Shown here: positions 25,409 through 33,359 of the stretch, piece by piece
How positions within the stretch are numbered: position 1 is the stretch's first letter
How the letters are laid out: each line of letters opens with the position of its first letter
Assembly (NCBI GenBank): GCA_903832775.1
Contig: CAILCX010000212.1
Location: 1 to 34,817, forward strand
Reading direction: 5' to 3'
DNA length: 34,817 nucleotides
From: an uncultured Methylobacter sp.
GTDB taxonomy: Bacteria; Pseudomonadota; Gammaproteobacteria; Methylococcales; Methylomonadaceae
The notes under the pieces: model-generated
What the model was told of the DNA's origin: nothing
The model's input: the letters and a program-made list of their open reading frames with translations, nothing else
Database searches by the model: none
Made by a program: the position numbers and the translations under genes

Positions 25409-26431
25409 ATGAGAATTTGGTTTAACAAAACATTTTCGACCATCCACGCAGTCTTCAGAAATCTTCATCAGTCAGTTCCGGCTGGTGAAGTCACCTTGAT
25501 TTGTACTCATACTTACGCCCACGCGGCGGCCTTTTTGGCGGCCGATGAAAGTTATCTGGAACCGGCTGAACTGACAGATTACGAGTACCTTGAATGGTGC
25601 GTGGCGTTTTGCAGAGAGCATAATGTTCAGTTATTTTGGCCCGGCAAAGCAGCGGCGTTAATTGCCAAACACCATGGCTTGTTTCAGGCAGTCGGTGTAC
25701 AGGTTGTTTCGGTCGCTGATTACGACACGCTGAGTTTGTTGCATAACAAAGCAGATTTTTATACGGCGTTGCCTGTTGAAGTTGCAAAAACTATGGATTT
25801 TATTGCCGTTAATAACCGTGAGGCATTTGATAATGCAGTCGTCGAGTTATCAACACAGCATAAAGTCATCTGTGTAAAACCCGCAGTTTCGGTGTTTGGT
25901 CTGGGTTTCCGGGTTTTGGATACGCAGCGAGACAGTATTACTCAGTTGCTTAAGGGTGTGGAGTATCAGATTCCCTTGCAAGAATTAAGACACGGCATGG
26001 TTAACACGGCTGAGTTTGATACTTTGCTGGTGATGGAACATCTGGGTGGACCTGAATGGAGCGTCGATTGTGCCGGGCGGCACGGCGAGTTGCTGAGTGC
26101 CGTACAACGCAAAAAATCGCAACTGGCTGGTGGCGGGCAAGCTATTGACAATAATGCCGAGATTGACGGCATGGTGAAAAGATTGACGTTACATTACCGT
26201 CTTAACGGCTTGTTTAATATCCAGTTTAAAGAAGGTGTGAACGGCGTGCGGTTACTAGAAATCAACCCCAGACCCTCCGGTGGCTTCGGCATGGCTTGTT
26301 TGGCAGGCGCAAACCTGGCGCATATTGCCTTGCGCAGTATCAAAGGTCAGGTATTTCAGATGCCGACCATTCGTTATGGACTGAGAGTGACCGAGATTAA
26401 TACGCCGGTGGTGCTGCGGGAAATAAGCTAA
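25409..26431 (+). CDS. ATP-grasp enzyme of the Ter biosynthetic module
   Basis: The product has 340 residues. An ATP-grasp fold is indicated by the glycine-containing KPAVSVFGLGF (about 157-167) and the metal-binding LLEINPRPSGG (282-292, E284 and N286). Such enzymes join a carboxylate to an amine or thiol via an acyl phosphate. Location directly after three terD-like genes and before PRTase, HAD, StiP and lyase genes matches the ATP-grasp type linked to Ter systems. It probably makes an amide bond in an unidentified metabolite. The substrate cannot be read from the sequence. Confidence 0.87.
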   Translation: MRIWFNKTFSTIHAVFRNLHQSVPAGEVTLICTHTYAHAAAFLAADESYLEPAELTDYEYLEWCVAFCREHNVQLFWPGKAAALIAKHHGLFQAVGVQVVSVADYDTLSLLHNKADFYTALPVEVAKTMDFIAVNNREAFDNAVVELSTQHKVICVKPAVSVFGLGFRVLDTQRDSITQLLKGVEYQIPLQELRHGMVNTAEFDTLLVMEHLGGPEWSVDCAGRHGELLSAVQRKKSQLAGGGQAIDNNAEIDGMVKRLTLHYRLNGLFNIQFKEGVNGVRLLEINPRPSGGFGMACLAGANLAHIALRSIKGQVFQMPTIRYGLRVTEINTPVVLREIS

Positions 26432-26435
26432 TTGA

Positions 26436-26513
26436 GTAGGATGGGAGGAGCGATAGCGAAACCCATCTTGATTCAACCAATGTTGATGGGTTTCGTTACA
26501 CCCTCCCTACACC
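26436..26513. repeat. imperfect palindromic element in the Ter cluster
   Basis: The only gap of the enzyme block (95 bases) is filled by an imperfect palindrome. Inner arms CGAAACCCATC (26457-26467) and GATGGGTTTCG (26485-26495) are exact. Outer arms around GTAGGATGGGAGG and CCCTCCCTAC pair with interruptions. The motif GAGCGATAGCGAAACCCATC has the look of a dispersed REP-like repeat found in many proteobacteria. Confidence 0.75.
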
Positions 26514-26526
26514 GCACTTTAATTAA

Positions 26527-27729
26527 ATGCCAAATATGACTAAGACAATAACCATAAAACTGGATACAGGAACTTTGCAGCTTGATTTGGAGCCCGGACG
26601 TGTTCCGCTCAATCGCCTGCTGGGTTTTGCGGCCAGAGTCAGTAGCAAACGCAAGTTTTTGTTGGTCAGCAAAGTTTTAGGCAAGCATTATCCGGTATCG
26701 CCCAAACTGATGAGCTGGTCTTACCGAGCCTTGGCCCGCATGGTTTTGGAACATGGAGCCGGTACCGGTTCGGTTTGGATTGGCATGGCGGAAACCGCAA
26801 CCGGTTTGGGTTACGGGGTGTTTGAAGCGGGGTGTCGCGAAGGTGTGGAACAGGCATTGTTCATTCAGACTACCCGTTATCATCTTGCGGGTCTTAAGCG
26901 ACTTGAGTTTGAAGAAGCGCACAGTCACGCGACCGATTTTTTCCTGTATTATCCAGAGCAGCCGAAGCATCGAGCACAATTTTTGTCAGCTAAAACGCTG
27001 GTTTTAATCGATGATGAAATTAGTACCGGGAAAACTTTTTTACGACTGATTAAAGCCTATCAGTTAGTTAATCCGGTGCTTGAAAAAGTTTTTATCGTCA
27101 GTCTGGTTAATTTTGCGCATCCGGATGATCGTGCAACTTTGGAGAACGAAGCGGGTGTGGCAGTTGAATGGGTGTGCTTCAGACAAGGTTTACTGCAATT
27201 TGAAGACAGCCGGAACATCGCCATAGACAGCATCACTGTTAATGTTTCCGGAAATGGCGCTTGCAAGAAAGCGTTGTTGGCGTGGCCGGGCCGGGTAGGT
27301 TTGGATGCGCCGATCAGTCTGGAAGACGATGTCATTGAGCAGCTTTATAACAGCGGTTTCAGTCGCGATAAAACGCGTCCGATTTTGGTTTTGGGTACTG
27401 GTGAATGCAACGCGCCCGCTTATCTGCTGGGGCGTGAATTGGAAAGGCAGGGCTTTAAGATTAAGGTACAGAGCACCACCCGCTCACCGATTCATCAGGG
27501 CAATGCTATTGTCAGTGTGTGCCAGTTTGAAGATAACTATGACGATGGCATTCCCAATTTTATTTACAATTTAAATCCGGACGATTATCGGGATATTATT
27601 CTTTGTCATGAAACGCCTTTAGGCGCTGCATTAACTAACCGGTTGCAGGCATGGCAAGCCCTTAGCGCACGATTTGAACTTCAACCAGACACGGCTAAAC
27701 ATGCAAAGCTACATTTTTTTAGACCTTGA
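26527..27729 (+). CDS. phosphoribosyltransferase with TRSP domain, Ter-associated
   Basis: The product has 400 residues. The PRPP-binding loop TLVLIDDEISTGKT lies at 157-170 in an N-terminal PRTase domain. The C-terminal part (about 270-400) starts with RPILVLGTGECNAPAYLLGR and contains QSTTRSPIHQGNA, the TRSP sequence that names that domain. PRTases attach or remove a base on ribose 5-phosphate, here presumably building a nucleoside-like product. The ATG lacks a clear ribosome binding site; M4 is an alternative. The last 29 bases overlap the start of the HAD gene. Confidence 0.9.
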   Translation: MPNMTKTITIKLDTGTLQLDLEPGRVPLNRLLGFAARVSSKRKFLLVSKVLGKHYPVSPKLMSWSYRALARMVLEHGAGTGSVWIGMAETATGLGYGVFEAGCREGVEQALFIQTTRYHLAGLKRLEFEEAHSHATDFFLYYPEQPKHRAQFLSAKTLVLIDDEISTGKTFLRLIKAYQLVNPVLEKVFIVSLVNFAHPDDRATLENEAGVAVEWVCFRQGLLQFEDSRNIAIDSITVNVSGNGACKKALLAWPGRVGLDAPISLEDDVIEQLYNSGFSRDKTRPILVLGTGECNAPAYLLGRELERQGFKIKVQSTTRSPIHQGNAIVSVCQFEDNYDDGIPNFIYNLNPDDYRDIILCHETPLGAALTNRLQAWQALSARFELQPDTAKHAKLHFFRP

Positions 27730-28462
27730 TGACACCTTGTTTCAGACGCTGAGAAAATGTGTTCCCGGCGTCAATGATCATAACCTTGAAGTGCGGGCGT
27801 ATTTACCTGATGGCACGGCCAATTCGTTTGCTACCCACAAGCAGCAATGGTTATGGCATTGGCTGGCCAAGGGCTTCAAGATTGTGCCGGTAACGGCGCG
27901 GGATGTTCATGCTTTTGAACGGGTCAATTTGCCGTTTCAGGAAGAAGTGGTGTTAAATCATGGCGCGGTGATTTTGGATAAACAGCGAGTGGTCGATAAA
28001 GTGTGGATGGAGCAGATCATGCAAGAATTGCCCATTTATCATGACAAATTACTGGAACTGTGGGCGGAAGTTGAGCTTTATGCAAAACGTAATTCGGGTT
28101 TTAAACCCAGGTTGGTCAACGATTTTGATATAACCTGGTATGGCGTTATTAAACACAGTGACGGCACCGAAGCGGTTTTAAAAACGCTCATGGATGAAGT
28201 AATCATAGAACATCCTCATATAATTGACGGCAGTTTGTATTGGCATTTGAATGGCAATAATCTCGCGCTATTGCCAAAAATAATCAACAAAGAAAGCGCG
28301 GTTAGTTATCTGCTGGACGGCTACAAACAGCATTCGGAAGTACTGACCTTTGGCGCCGGTGACAGTAAAACCGACGCGCCGTTTATGGCTTTGTGCGATT
28401 ATGCGTTAATTCCTAAAAATACCCAGCTGTATCAAACGCTGGCTATGGCCGAAATCAGTTAA
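27701..28462 (+). CDS. HAD-superfamily phosphatase, Ter-associated
   Basis: The ATG at 27701 gives 253 residues starting MQSYIFLDLDDTLFQT; a TTG at 27674 would add nine non-conserved residues. HAD motif I is DLDDT (D8, D10) and motif IV is GAGDSKTD (D221, D225), with an inserted cap between, as in Cof/sucrose-phosphatase-like members. It probably removes a phosphate from a sugar- or nucleotide-like intermediate. It overlaps the PRTase gene by 29 bases and abuts the next gene (TAA then ATG), so translation is coupled on both sides. Confidence 0.88.
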   Translation: MQSYIFLDLDDTLFQTLRKCVPGVNDHNLEVRAYLPDGTANSFATHKQQWLWHWLAKGFKIVPVTARDVHAFERVNLPFQEEVVLNHGAVILDKQRVVDKVWMEQIMQELPIYHDKLLELWAEVELYAKRNSGFKPRLVNDFDITWYGVIKHSDGTEAVLKTLMDEVIIEHPHIIDGSLYWHLNGNNLALLPKIINKESAVSYLLDGYKQHSEVLTFGAGDSKTDAPFMALCDYALIPKNTQLYQTLAMAEIS

Positions 28463-29557
28463 ATGACTATTTCTTTCAGCGGCAGTTACACGGCAGATGA
28501 TGTAGAGTTTTTGTTAAAACCTATGGTAATTCAAGATACGCCAATTCACGAGAAGGAAGCCCTGATTCAATCCGGTAAAAAACATTATTCGCAACTGTTG
28601 ACGCACGAGTCCTTGCCGCCGGAACATTATTTGCCGCTTTTTTATCAGGCGCTGGCGTTAAATCAGAAGCGCATGGCCGAACACTTGTTGATTCTGGCAA
28701 AAAGCATTCTGGCCAATCGTCCGGACGGAATTGTTCTGGTTTCGCTGGCGCGTGCAGGAACACCGGTTGGCGTGTTGCTTAAGCATGTATTGAAGCGCTA
28801 TTTCAACATCGAGGCCAGTCATTATTCCATTTCCATCATTCGGGATGTCGGGATCGACCAAAATGCCTTGCGCCATATTTTGCAAAACCATCAGCCAAAC
28901 TCCCTGGTGTTTGTCGACGGTTGGACCGGTAAGGGCGTTATTGCGCGGCAACTGGCGGCCAGCTTGCAGGCTTTTGCCATTAGCGAGGGCATCAGCATTC
29001 CGGCTGATTTGTATGTGTTGACTGATTTATCGGGCAGCGCAGCGGTTGCCGCAAGCTCAGAAGATTATTTGATTCCCTCGTGCATCTTGAATGCCACTGT
29101 ATCGGGCTTGGTGAGTCGGTCGATTTATGATCCAGACACCACCGCTGCAACTGATTTTCATGGTTGTGTCTATTACCGGGAGTTTGAACAACACGATTTA
29201 TCCCGCTATTTTATCGATACGATCTTGTTTTGCGTTGAACAGATCTGGCGTGGAGGATTTGCGACTTTTGAAGTTTGCTCTCAGGATCGGCTACAATTAC
29301 AGGAAATATCCCAGGCATTGTTGCAGTGGATTACCGAACATTATGAGATTGCTCAGCATAATTACATCAAACCCGGCATTGGCGAAGCGACGCGTGTTTT
29401 ATTGCGACGTGAAGCACGGGTGTTGTTGTTACAGGATATTGATTGTGAAGCCACGCTACATTTGCGCTGGCTGGCTAAAGCTCGCGCCATTCCAATCGAT
29501 ATTTTTCCAGAGCTGCCTTACCGGGCAGTGGCGCTAATTAAAGAGATGCAATTATGA
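28463..29557 (+). CDS. StiP/PRTase-type protein, Ter-associated
   Basis: The product has 364 residues. SLARAGTPVG (94-103), then SHYSISIIRD and FVDGWTGKG (150-158), resemble a PRTase fold with a PRPP-type loop. The layout matches the family labelled cysteine protease StiP in some databases, which comparative work reassigned to phosphoribosyltransferases in Ter operons. I see no strong case for protease activity. It starts directly after the HAD stop and overlaps the lyase start by four bases (ATGA). Confidence 0.83.
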   Translation: MTISFSGSYTADDVEFLLKPMVIQDTPIHEKEALIQSGKKHYSQLLTHESLPPEHYLPLFYQALALNQKRMAEHLLILAKSILANRPDGIVLVSLARAGTPVGVLLKHVLKRYFNIEASHYSISIIRDVGIDQNALRHILQNHQPNSLVFVDGWTGKGVIARQLAASLQAFAISEGISIPADLYVLTDLSGSAAVAASSEDYLIPSCILNATVSGLVSRSIYDPDTTAATDFHGCVYYREFEQHDLSRYFIDTILFCVEQIWRGGFATFEVCSQDRLQLQEISQALLQWITEHYEIAQHNYIKPGIGEATRVLLRREARVLLLQDIDCEATLHLRWLAKARAIPIDIFPELPYRAVALIKEMQL

Positions 29558-30489
29558 ATACAGCACCGAAAGTATTTTCACCGTGGTGTTTAGGCGCGTC
29601 TTTATATATGCCTGCACATCGGCTAGACCTGATGGATTGCGCCAATGGCGAAAAATTGTCTGACTTGCGTTCGATGATTTTTTGTACCGAAGATGCAGTA
29701 TTGCATACTGAAGTTGATAGCAGCTTGCGTCATTTGGGCCTTTGTTTACAGGGTTTTAGGGATACGCCGCAACGCTTTCGGTTTATTCGTGCGAGAAATC
29801 CTGAAATCCTGGCGCGTTTACTGGAATTGCCTGCTATCGAAAAAATCGATGGCTTTGTACTACCCAAATTTAATACAGACGTTTTTCACGCTTACTTCGA
29901 TCAATTGCAGGGCTCTCATTTCAAAGTCATGCCGACTCTGGAAACGCGCGATGTGTTTGATGTCGGTGCAATGCGCGAGTTACGTCAGGGTTTGGCTCAG
30001 GACGGTATTTTTGAGCAAATCTTAATGCTCAGAATAGGTGGTAACGACTTGCTTAATCTTTTAGGCATCAGACGCCCCAGGCAAATGACCTTATATGAAA
30101 CTCCGTTGGGTCATGTCATTGCGCAACTGGTCACTACGTTTAAGCCTTACGGCTTTTCCTTATCGGCACCTGTGTTTGAGTATCTGGAAGATACCACCAC
30201 CCTGCAAAAGGAGATAAGACTGGATCTGGCACATGGTCTTATTGGCAAGACCGCTATTCATCCCGCGCAGATTGCGCTCATTGAAGCCATGTACGGTGTT
30301 GAACGGGAAGAATACGAAATGGCACTCAGCCTGGGTAAAAGTTCGTCACCGGCGGTGTTCAGAATGCACGATGCGATGTGTGAAGTGGCAACGCATCAGC
30401 AATGGGGGCAAGATATTTTAAATAGATGGCAATGTTACGGTGATAGGCAGTCGCTTGCCTTGCCGGCGTATACCGAAATGTCTGTTTAA
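29554..30489 (+). CDS. HpcH/CitE-like C-C bond lyase, Ter-associated
   Basis: The product has 311 residues. HFKVMPTLETRDVFDVGAM, GGNDLLNLLGIRRPRQ and the C-terminal HGLIGKTAIHPAQI are the conserved blocks of the HpcH/HpaI/CitE TIM-barrel family, which bind a divalent metal and make or break a C-C bond next to an acyl group. In Ter clusters this lyase is thought to provide or modify a carbon unit of the metabolite. The start overlaps the StiP-like gene by four bases. Confidence 0.87.
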   Translation: MNTAPKVFSPWCLGASLYMPAHRLDLMDCANGEKLSDLRSMIFCTEDAVLHTEVDSSLRHLGLCLQGFRDTPQRFRFIRARNPEILARLLELPAIEKIDGFVLPKFNTDVFHAYFDQLQGSHFKVMPTLETRDVFDVGAMRELRQGLAQDGIFEQILMLRIGGNDLLNLLGIRRPRQMTLYETPLGHVIAQLVTTFKPYGFSLSAPVFEYLEDTTTLQKEIRLDLAHGLIGKTAIHPAQIALIEAMYGVEREEYEMALSLGKSSSPAVFRMHDAMCEVATHQQWGQDILNRWQCYGDRQSLALPAYTEMSV

Positions 30490-30545
30490 AAGGCAAAACT
30501 TTAAAAAAACCAATCACAACAATACTTAATCTTCAGGAGAGCACC

Positions 30546-30998
30546 ATGAGTTTCGATAATTTTCTTAGTCAATTAAAAAGCAAAGCCAATGAATTAAAAA
30601 CAGAGGCTTTAAAGTACAAAAACAAAGATTTTTTAAATGCAGCAATGGCGGGTTCCGCTCTGGTAGCCATGGCCGATGGCAGCGTTAGTTCGGAAGAAAA
30701 ACAAAAAATGATCAAATTTATCGAAAGCCACGATGCGCTGTCGATTTTTACCACCAGTGATGTGATCAAAGCTTTTCAGGATTTTGTCGGTCAGCTTGAG
30801 TTCGATAAAGACATCGGCGAAGCCAAAGCTTTTGAAGCCTTGGGCAAGATGAAGTCAAATGAACAAGCCTCGCGTTTGTTGGTTCGCATGATCATCGGCA
30901 TTGCCTCTTCGGATGGCAATTTTGATGATAGCGAAAAGAAGGTTGCTATCAGAATCGCCAATGAACTGGCGATAGATCCGGCTGAGTTTGAGTTGTAA
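30546..30998 (+). CDS. terB: TerB-family protein
   Basis: The product has 150 residues, the usual TerB size. The two acidic helix-turn regions ADGSVSSEEKQKM (about 43-55) and SSDGNFDDSEKK (about 122-133) are the metal-binding pseudo-repeats of the TerB fold. TerB is cytosolic and binds TerC at the membrane in better-studied systems. CAGGAGAGCACC before the ATG is like the ribosome binding site of terD-like copy 2. It is the last gene of the cluster. TerC is absent from the window. Confidence 0.92.
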   Translation: MSFDNFLSQLKSKANELKTEALKYKNKDFLNAAMAGSALVAMADGSVSSEEKQKMIKFIESHDALSIFTTSDVIKAFQDFVGQLEFDKDIGEAKAFEALGKMKSNEQASRLLVRMIIGIASSDGNFDDSEKKVAIRIANELAIDPAEFEL

Positions 30999-31010
30999 GG
31001 TAATTGGTCT

Positions 31011-31046
31011 CATAATCCGACAATTGAATCCGATTGTCGGATTATG
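31011..31046. terminator. hairpin after terB
   Basis: Arms 31011-31024 and 31033-31046 are exact 14-base reverse complements with an eight-base loop, 13 bases after the terB stop. There is no T-run, so it may be a 3' end-stabilising structure rather than an intrinsic terminator. Confidence 0.6.
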
Positions 31047-31117
31047 CTATCGCTGATCGGGTCTACGCTACTAGGCAAAGTGTCTTGTTAAAATAACCCT
31101 TCATACCTATACCCAAC

Positions 31118-31137
31118 CAAATCAAATCAAATCAAAT
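31118..31137 (+). repeat. four tandem CAAAT units
   Basis: Four uninterrupted CAAAT pentamers lie about 50 bases before the DUF1640 remnant. They are prone to slippage; no function is assigned. Confidence 0.85.
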
Positions 31138-31189
31138 GAGTACATAGCCAACCTCTGCTAAACTAACCAAATATAAGAGGAGTAATTTA

Positions 31190-31503
31190 ATGTCAACTAT
31201 CACCTTTGATACGCATGTGTTTTTTAACGAACTCAAAAGCGCTGGATTCAGTGATCAACAAGCCGAGGTTATTACCAAACTGCAAAAAACAGCGGCAGCC
31301 TCTACCCTTGACCAAGCGCGTCTTGACTATGTATGATCTGGATAACTTAGTCACGAATCATTCGCTTGATGCACGTCTGCGTGAATCAGAACTTGAAAGT
31401 GAAGTGAAGTTGGCGGAATCCAAGGCTGATTTAATTCGCTGGGTAGTCGGTGCAAACTGCACTTATTTCGGCGCTACTGATTAAATTAAGTTCGCTTATT
31501 TAG
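31190..31503 (+). pseudogene. DUF1640 (CCDC90-like coiled-coil) gene broken by two frameshifts
   Basis: AAGAGGAG before ATG 31190 starts MSTITFDTHVFFNELKSAGF and runs 48 residues to a stop at 31336. The homologous continuation (DLDNLVTNHSLDARLRESEL, then KADLIRWVVGA) is in the next frame from about 31332 to 31452. The C-terminal hydrophobic QTALISALLIKLSSLI is in the third frame, ending at TAG 31503. Read in order, the three pieces reproduce a DUF1640 protein: short N-terminal motif, coiled coil and terminal membrane helix. The second break also removed a few residues of the helix. The start and ribosome binding site are intact, so decay is recent or sequencing errors are involved. Confidence 0.8.
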
Positions 31504-31915
31504 CCATATAGGGTGAGAAACACTTTTTTTGTCCTCCGTTTTTATCGTTAAATGATGGTGGGCAAACGGTATAAATTTCCCCCGCTCTTCATAACTATTG
31601 AATTCTGGGTTACTAGGTTTGGCACATTAAGCAATTTTTTATAGGAGGGAATTATGTGTCTGTTTTTCGGACCTTAATAATACTGACATCTAAAGTAAGT
31701 TACAATTAAAGTAAGTTACAATTTATGCTTTGGCTCTAAATATTAAATGCTGGAATCTTAAAATAAGAGTCACAAACCAAAAGATTATCGCGCGTTCACT
31801 TTAAGCTGGTTTAGTCGCTATAAAGTTTGTTGCAGGTATTTACCCCATCCCAACCTTCATTACGATAGGCAAAACATTTAAAATCTCTATCTTTTAATAA
31901 AAACTGATTGATAAC
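31504..31915. other. intergenic stretch with a short direct repeat
   Basis: About 410 bases without a supported gene. A 16-base unit TAAAGTAAGTTACAAT occurs twice in tandem (31691-31706, 31707-31722). At 31654-31677 a seven-codon frame (MCLFFGP) follows AGGAGGG; it may be the stump of a lost gene. Nothing else was recognised on either strand. Confidence 0.6.
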
Positions 31916-32806
31916 ATGATTAAAAAAACTAGAGCATTATTATTCAGCTTCATAATTAGCTTTTTTGTAATGGGTGGATGGATTTTCTTTGAGTTATGGC
32001 AGAATAATAAATCTGTTGAGCCTCCAAACAGAATCGCAGTCGAAAGCAGTTTAAATAATGGGATATCTTGGCTAAACTCACATCGCTCAGAGATACTTAA
32101 CGATCCAAATTCAATGCTTTGGTGGATGGTGAAGGAGAGTGCCACCTTAACAGGAAACCCAATTCTTAACGGGTTATATGATGAATATAAGGTTCGTTAC
32201 CTGGATTCTATTCTTAATAACGTGTGGTCCCATATATTCTACAAAGATTCAATAGCACCTTTGAATCCATTGCTATTAAAAAATCTACCAGATTACAATC
32301 TTTTCTTTTTGTATGGAGCAAGTTGTAGTTCAAGTTTGGGCCGAGAGCCGGTAGTTACAGAGCAACTGTCAGCAAATTTTTGTGATGACCACTTATTTTC
32401 TCCTGCATGTGCAACTCATCAGTTGATGGGCTTTCGTTTTTTGCAGAGACGTAAGTGTGGTAATCAGACAAATACCTCTGAATCAATCGCTAGCCTTCAA
32501 AATCGCTTGACCTCGCAACTATCATGGGACTTTAGATTGGTAGATGTTTATTTACAAAGAGTTTTAATGCTCGTTGATTCTGGTGCGCATGAAAGAGTTA
32601 AACCTATATGGATCAGCCGTGTGCTTTCTGGGCAGGATTCAGATGGAGGATGGTCTGGATTTGAACCTTTAATCCCTCTATCTAAAGAACTTTCGCTTGG
32701 CTTCTCCGCTAGGGTAATGAGTGTAGATCGAAACCAATCCAACTTCCACACAACAGCACAGGGTGTGCTGTTAATGAGTCTGTTGCTTTCTGAAGTAAAG
32801 CAGTAA
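31916..32806 (+). CDS. hypothetical membrane-anchored or secreted protein, possible alpha/alpha-toroid
   Basis: The product has 296 residues. MIKKTRALLFSF and a hydrophobic segment to about residue 28 form an uncleaved anchor or signal peptide; the rest is outside the cytoplasm. QDSDGGW at 240-246 resembles the QW motif of squalene-cyclase/prenyltransferase toroids, and NNGISWLNSHR near 47-57 resembles the start of such a repeat, but only one clear motif is present. Four cysteines (137, 156, 165, 181) cluster in the middle and could form disulfides. The ribosome binding site is weak. I do not recognise a family. It lies in the decayed accessory stretch. Confidence 0.65.
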   Translation: MIKKTRALLFSFIISFFVMGGWIFFELWQNNKSVEPPNRIAVESSLNNGISWLNSHRSEILNDPNSMLWWMVKESATLTGNPILNGLYDEYKVRYLDSILNNVWSHIFYKDSIAPLNPLLLKNLPDYNLFFLYGASCSSSLGREPVVTEQLSANFCDDHLFSPACATHQLMGFRFLQRRKCGNQTNTSESIASLQNRLTSQLSWDFRLVDVYLQRVLMLVDSGAHERVKPIWISRVLSGQDSDGGWSGFEPLIPLSKELSLGFSARVMSVDRNQSNFHTTAQGVLLMSLLLSEVKQ

Positions 32807-33135
32807 AACTATGGCAGGCTTGGGTGTAAACGACAGCTTACAAATAGAATTCGCGTCCAATCTTCGAAATACTTCATGTGGACAAGGAAAGAGATTTTGA
32901 AATATTGCGTTTCTTGCAGGGATAAAAAAAGCCTAGAGAATATCTTGTCTATCGGTATACGATTTTAAAATTTACTACTAATTATTATATTTTTTACGAC
33001 TTAATGAACCCGGTAAGGAGCAATCCCTAGGGCGTCAATATCGTAGCGTATTGTGCCGCATGATTGGTCTATCTACCTTGTTAATTTTTCCACCACGCTC
33101 ACCCTCAACAAAACCAATGCCTGAACTATCTAAGT
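32807..33135. other. intergenic stretch, no gene recognised
   Basis: About 330 bases between the hypothetical gene and the antitoxin. The minus strand just beyond the antitoxin stop stays open in another frame (KLDLDSSGIGFVEGE and onward to about 33038), which may be a former extension of the antitoxin gene. Nothing else was supported. Confidence 0.5.
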
Positions 33136-33345
33136 CTAGCTTTTCCCAAGCAATTGCAACCCGCGTTCCAAGTTTCCGTGTCCTCTTTTTGCCCTAATTA
33201 AAAAACGGGTTTCAATATCGAGCTCGGCGAGCATTAACGAGGTCATCTCGTCGATTAAACGGTTAACGCTGGTTCCTCGCTGTTGGGCAACTTCTTTTAG
33301 CCGACGGTATTTGTCATCGGGTAGTCTAACGGTAAGTGCTGTCAT
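33136..33345 (-). CDS. ribbon-helix-helix antitoxin
   Basis: The product has 69 residues. MTALTVRLPDDKYRRLKEVA then QRGTSVNRLIDEMTS is a ribbon-helix-helix DNA-binding fold, and the C-terminal AELDIETRFLIRAKRG is the toxin-binding type tail. Its stop follows LLGKS; a one-base shift would read LLGKLDLDSS, closer to relatives that end in LDKLD, so the C-terminus may be frameshifted. It lies 14 bases downstream of the broken PIN gene on the same strand. It would repress its own promoter and neutralise the toxin. Confidence 0.82.
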   Translation of the reverse strand: MTALTVRLPDDKYRRLKEVAQQRGTSVNRLIDEMTSLMLAELDIETRFLIRAKRGHGNLERGLQLLGKS

Positions 33346-33359
33346 GATACTATTTTTTT

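Noticed and set aside
28463-29557. StiP label as a cysteine protease
   Set aside because: The visible SLARAGTPVG and FVDGWTGKG segments fit a PRTase-type fold; I see no clear protease catalytic set.
31750-31900. possible tRNA or small RNA gene
   Set aside because: No cloverleaf, TTC-loop consensus or terminator could be traced on either strand.
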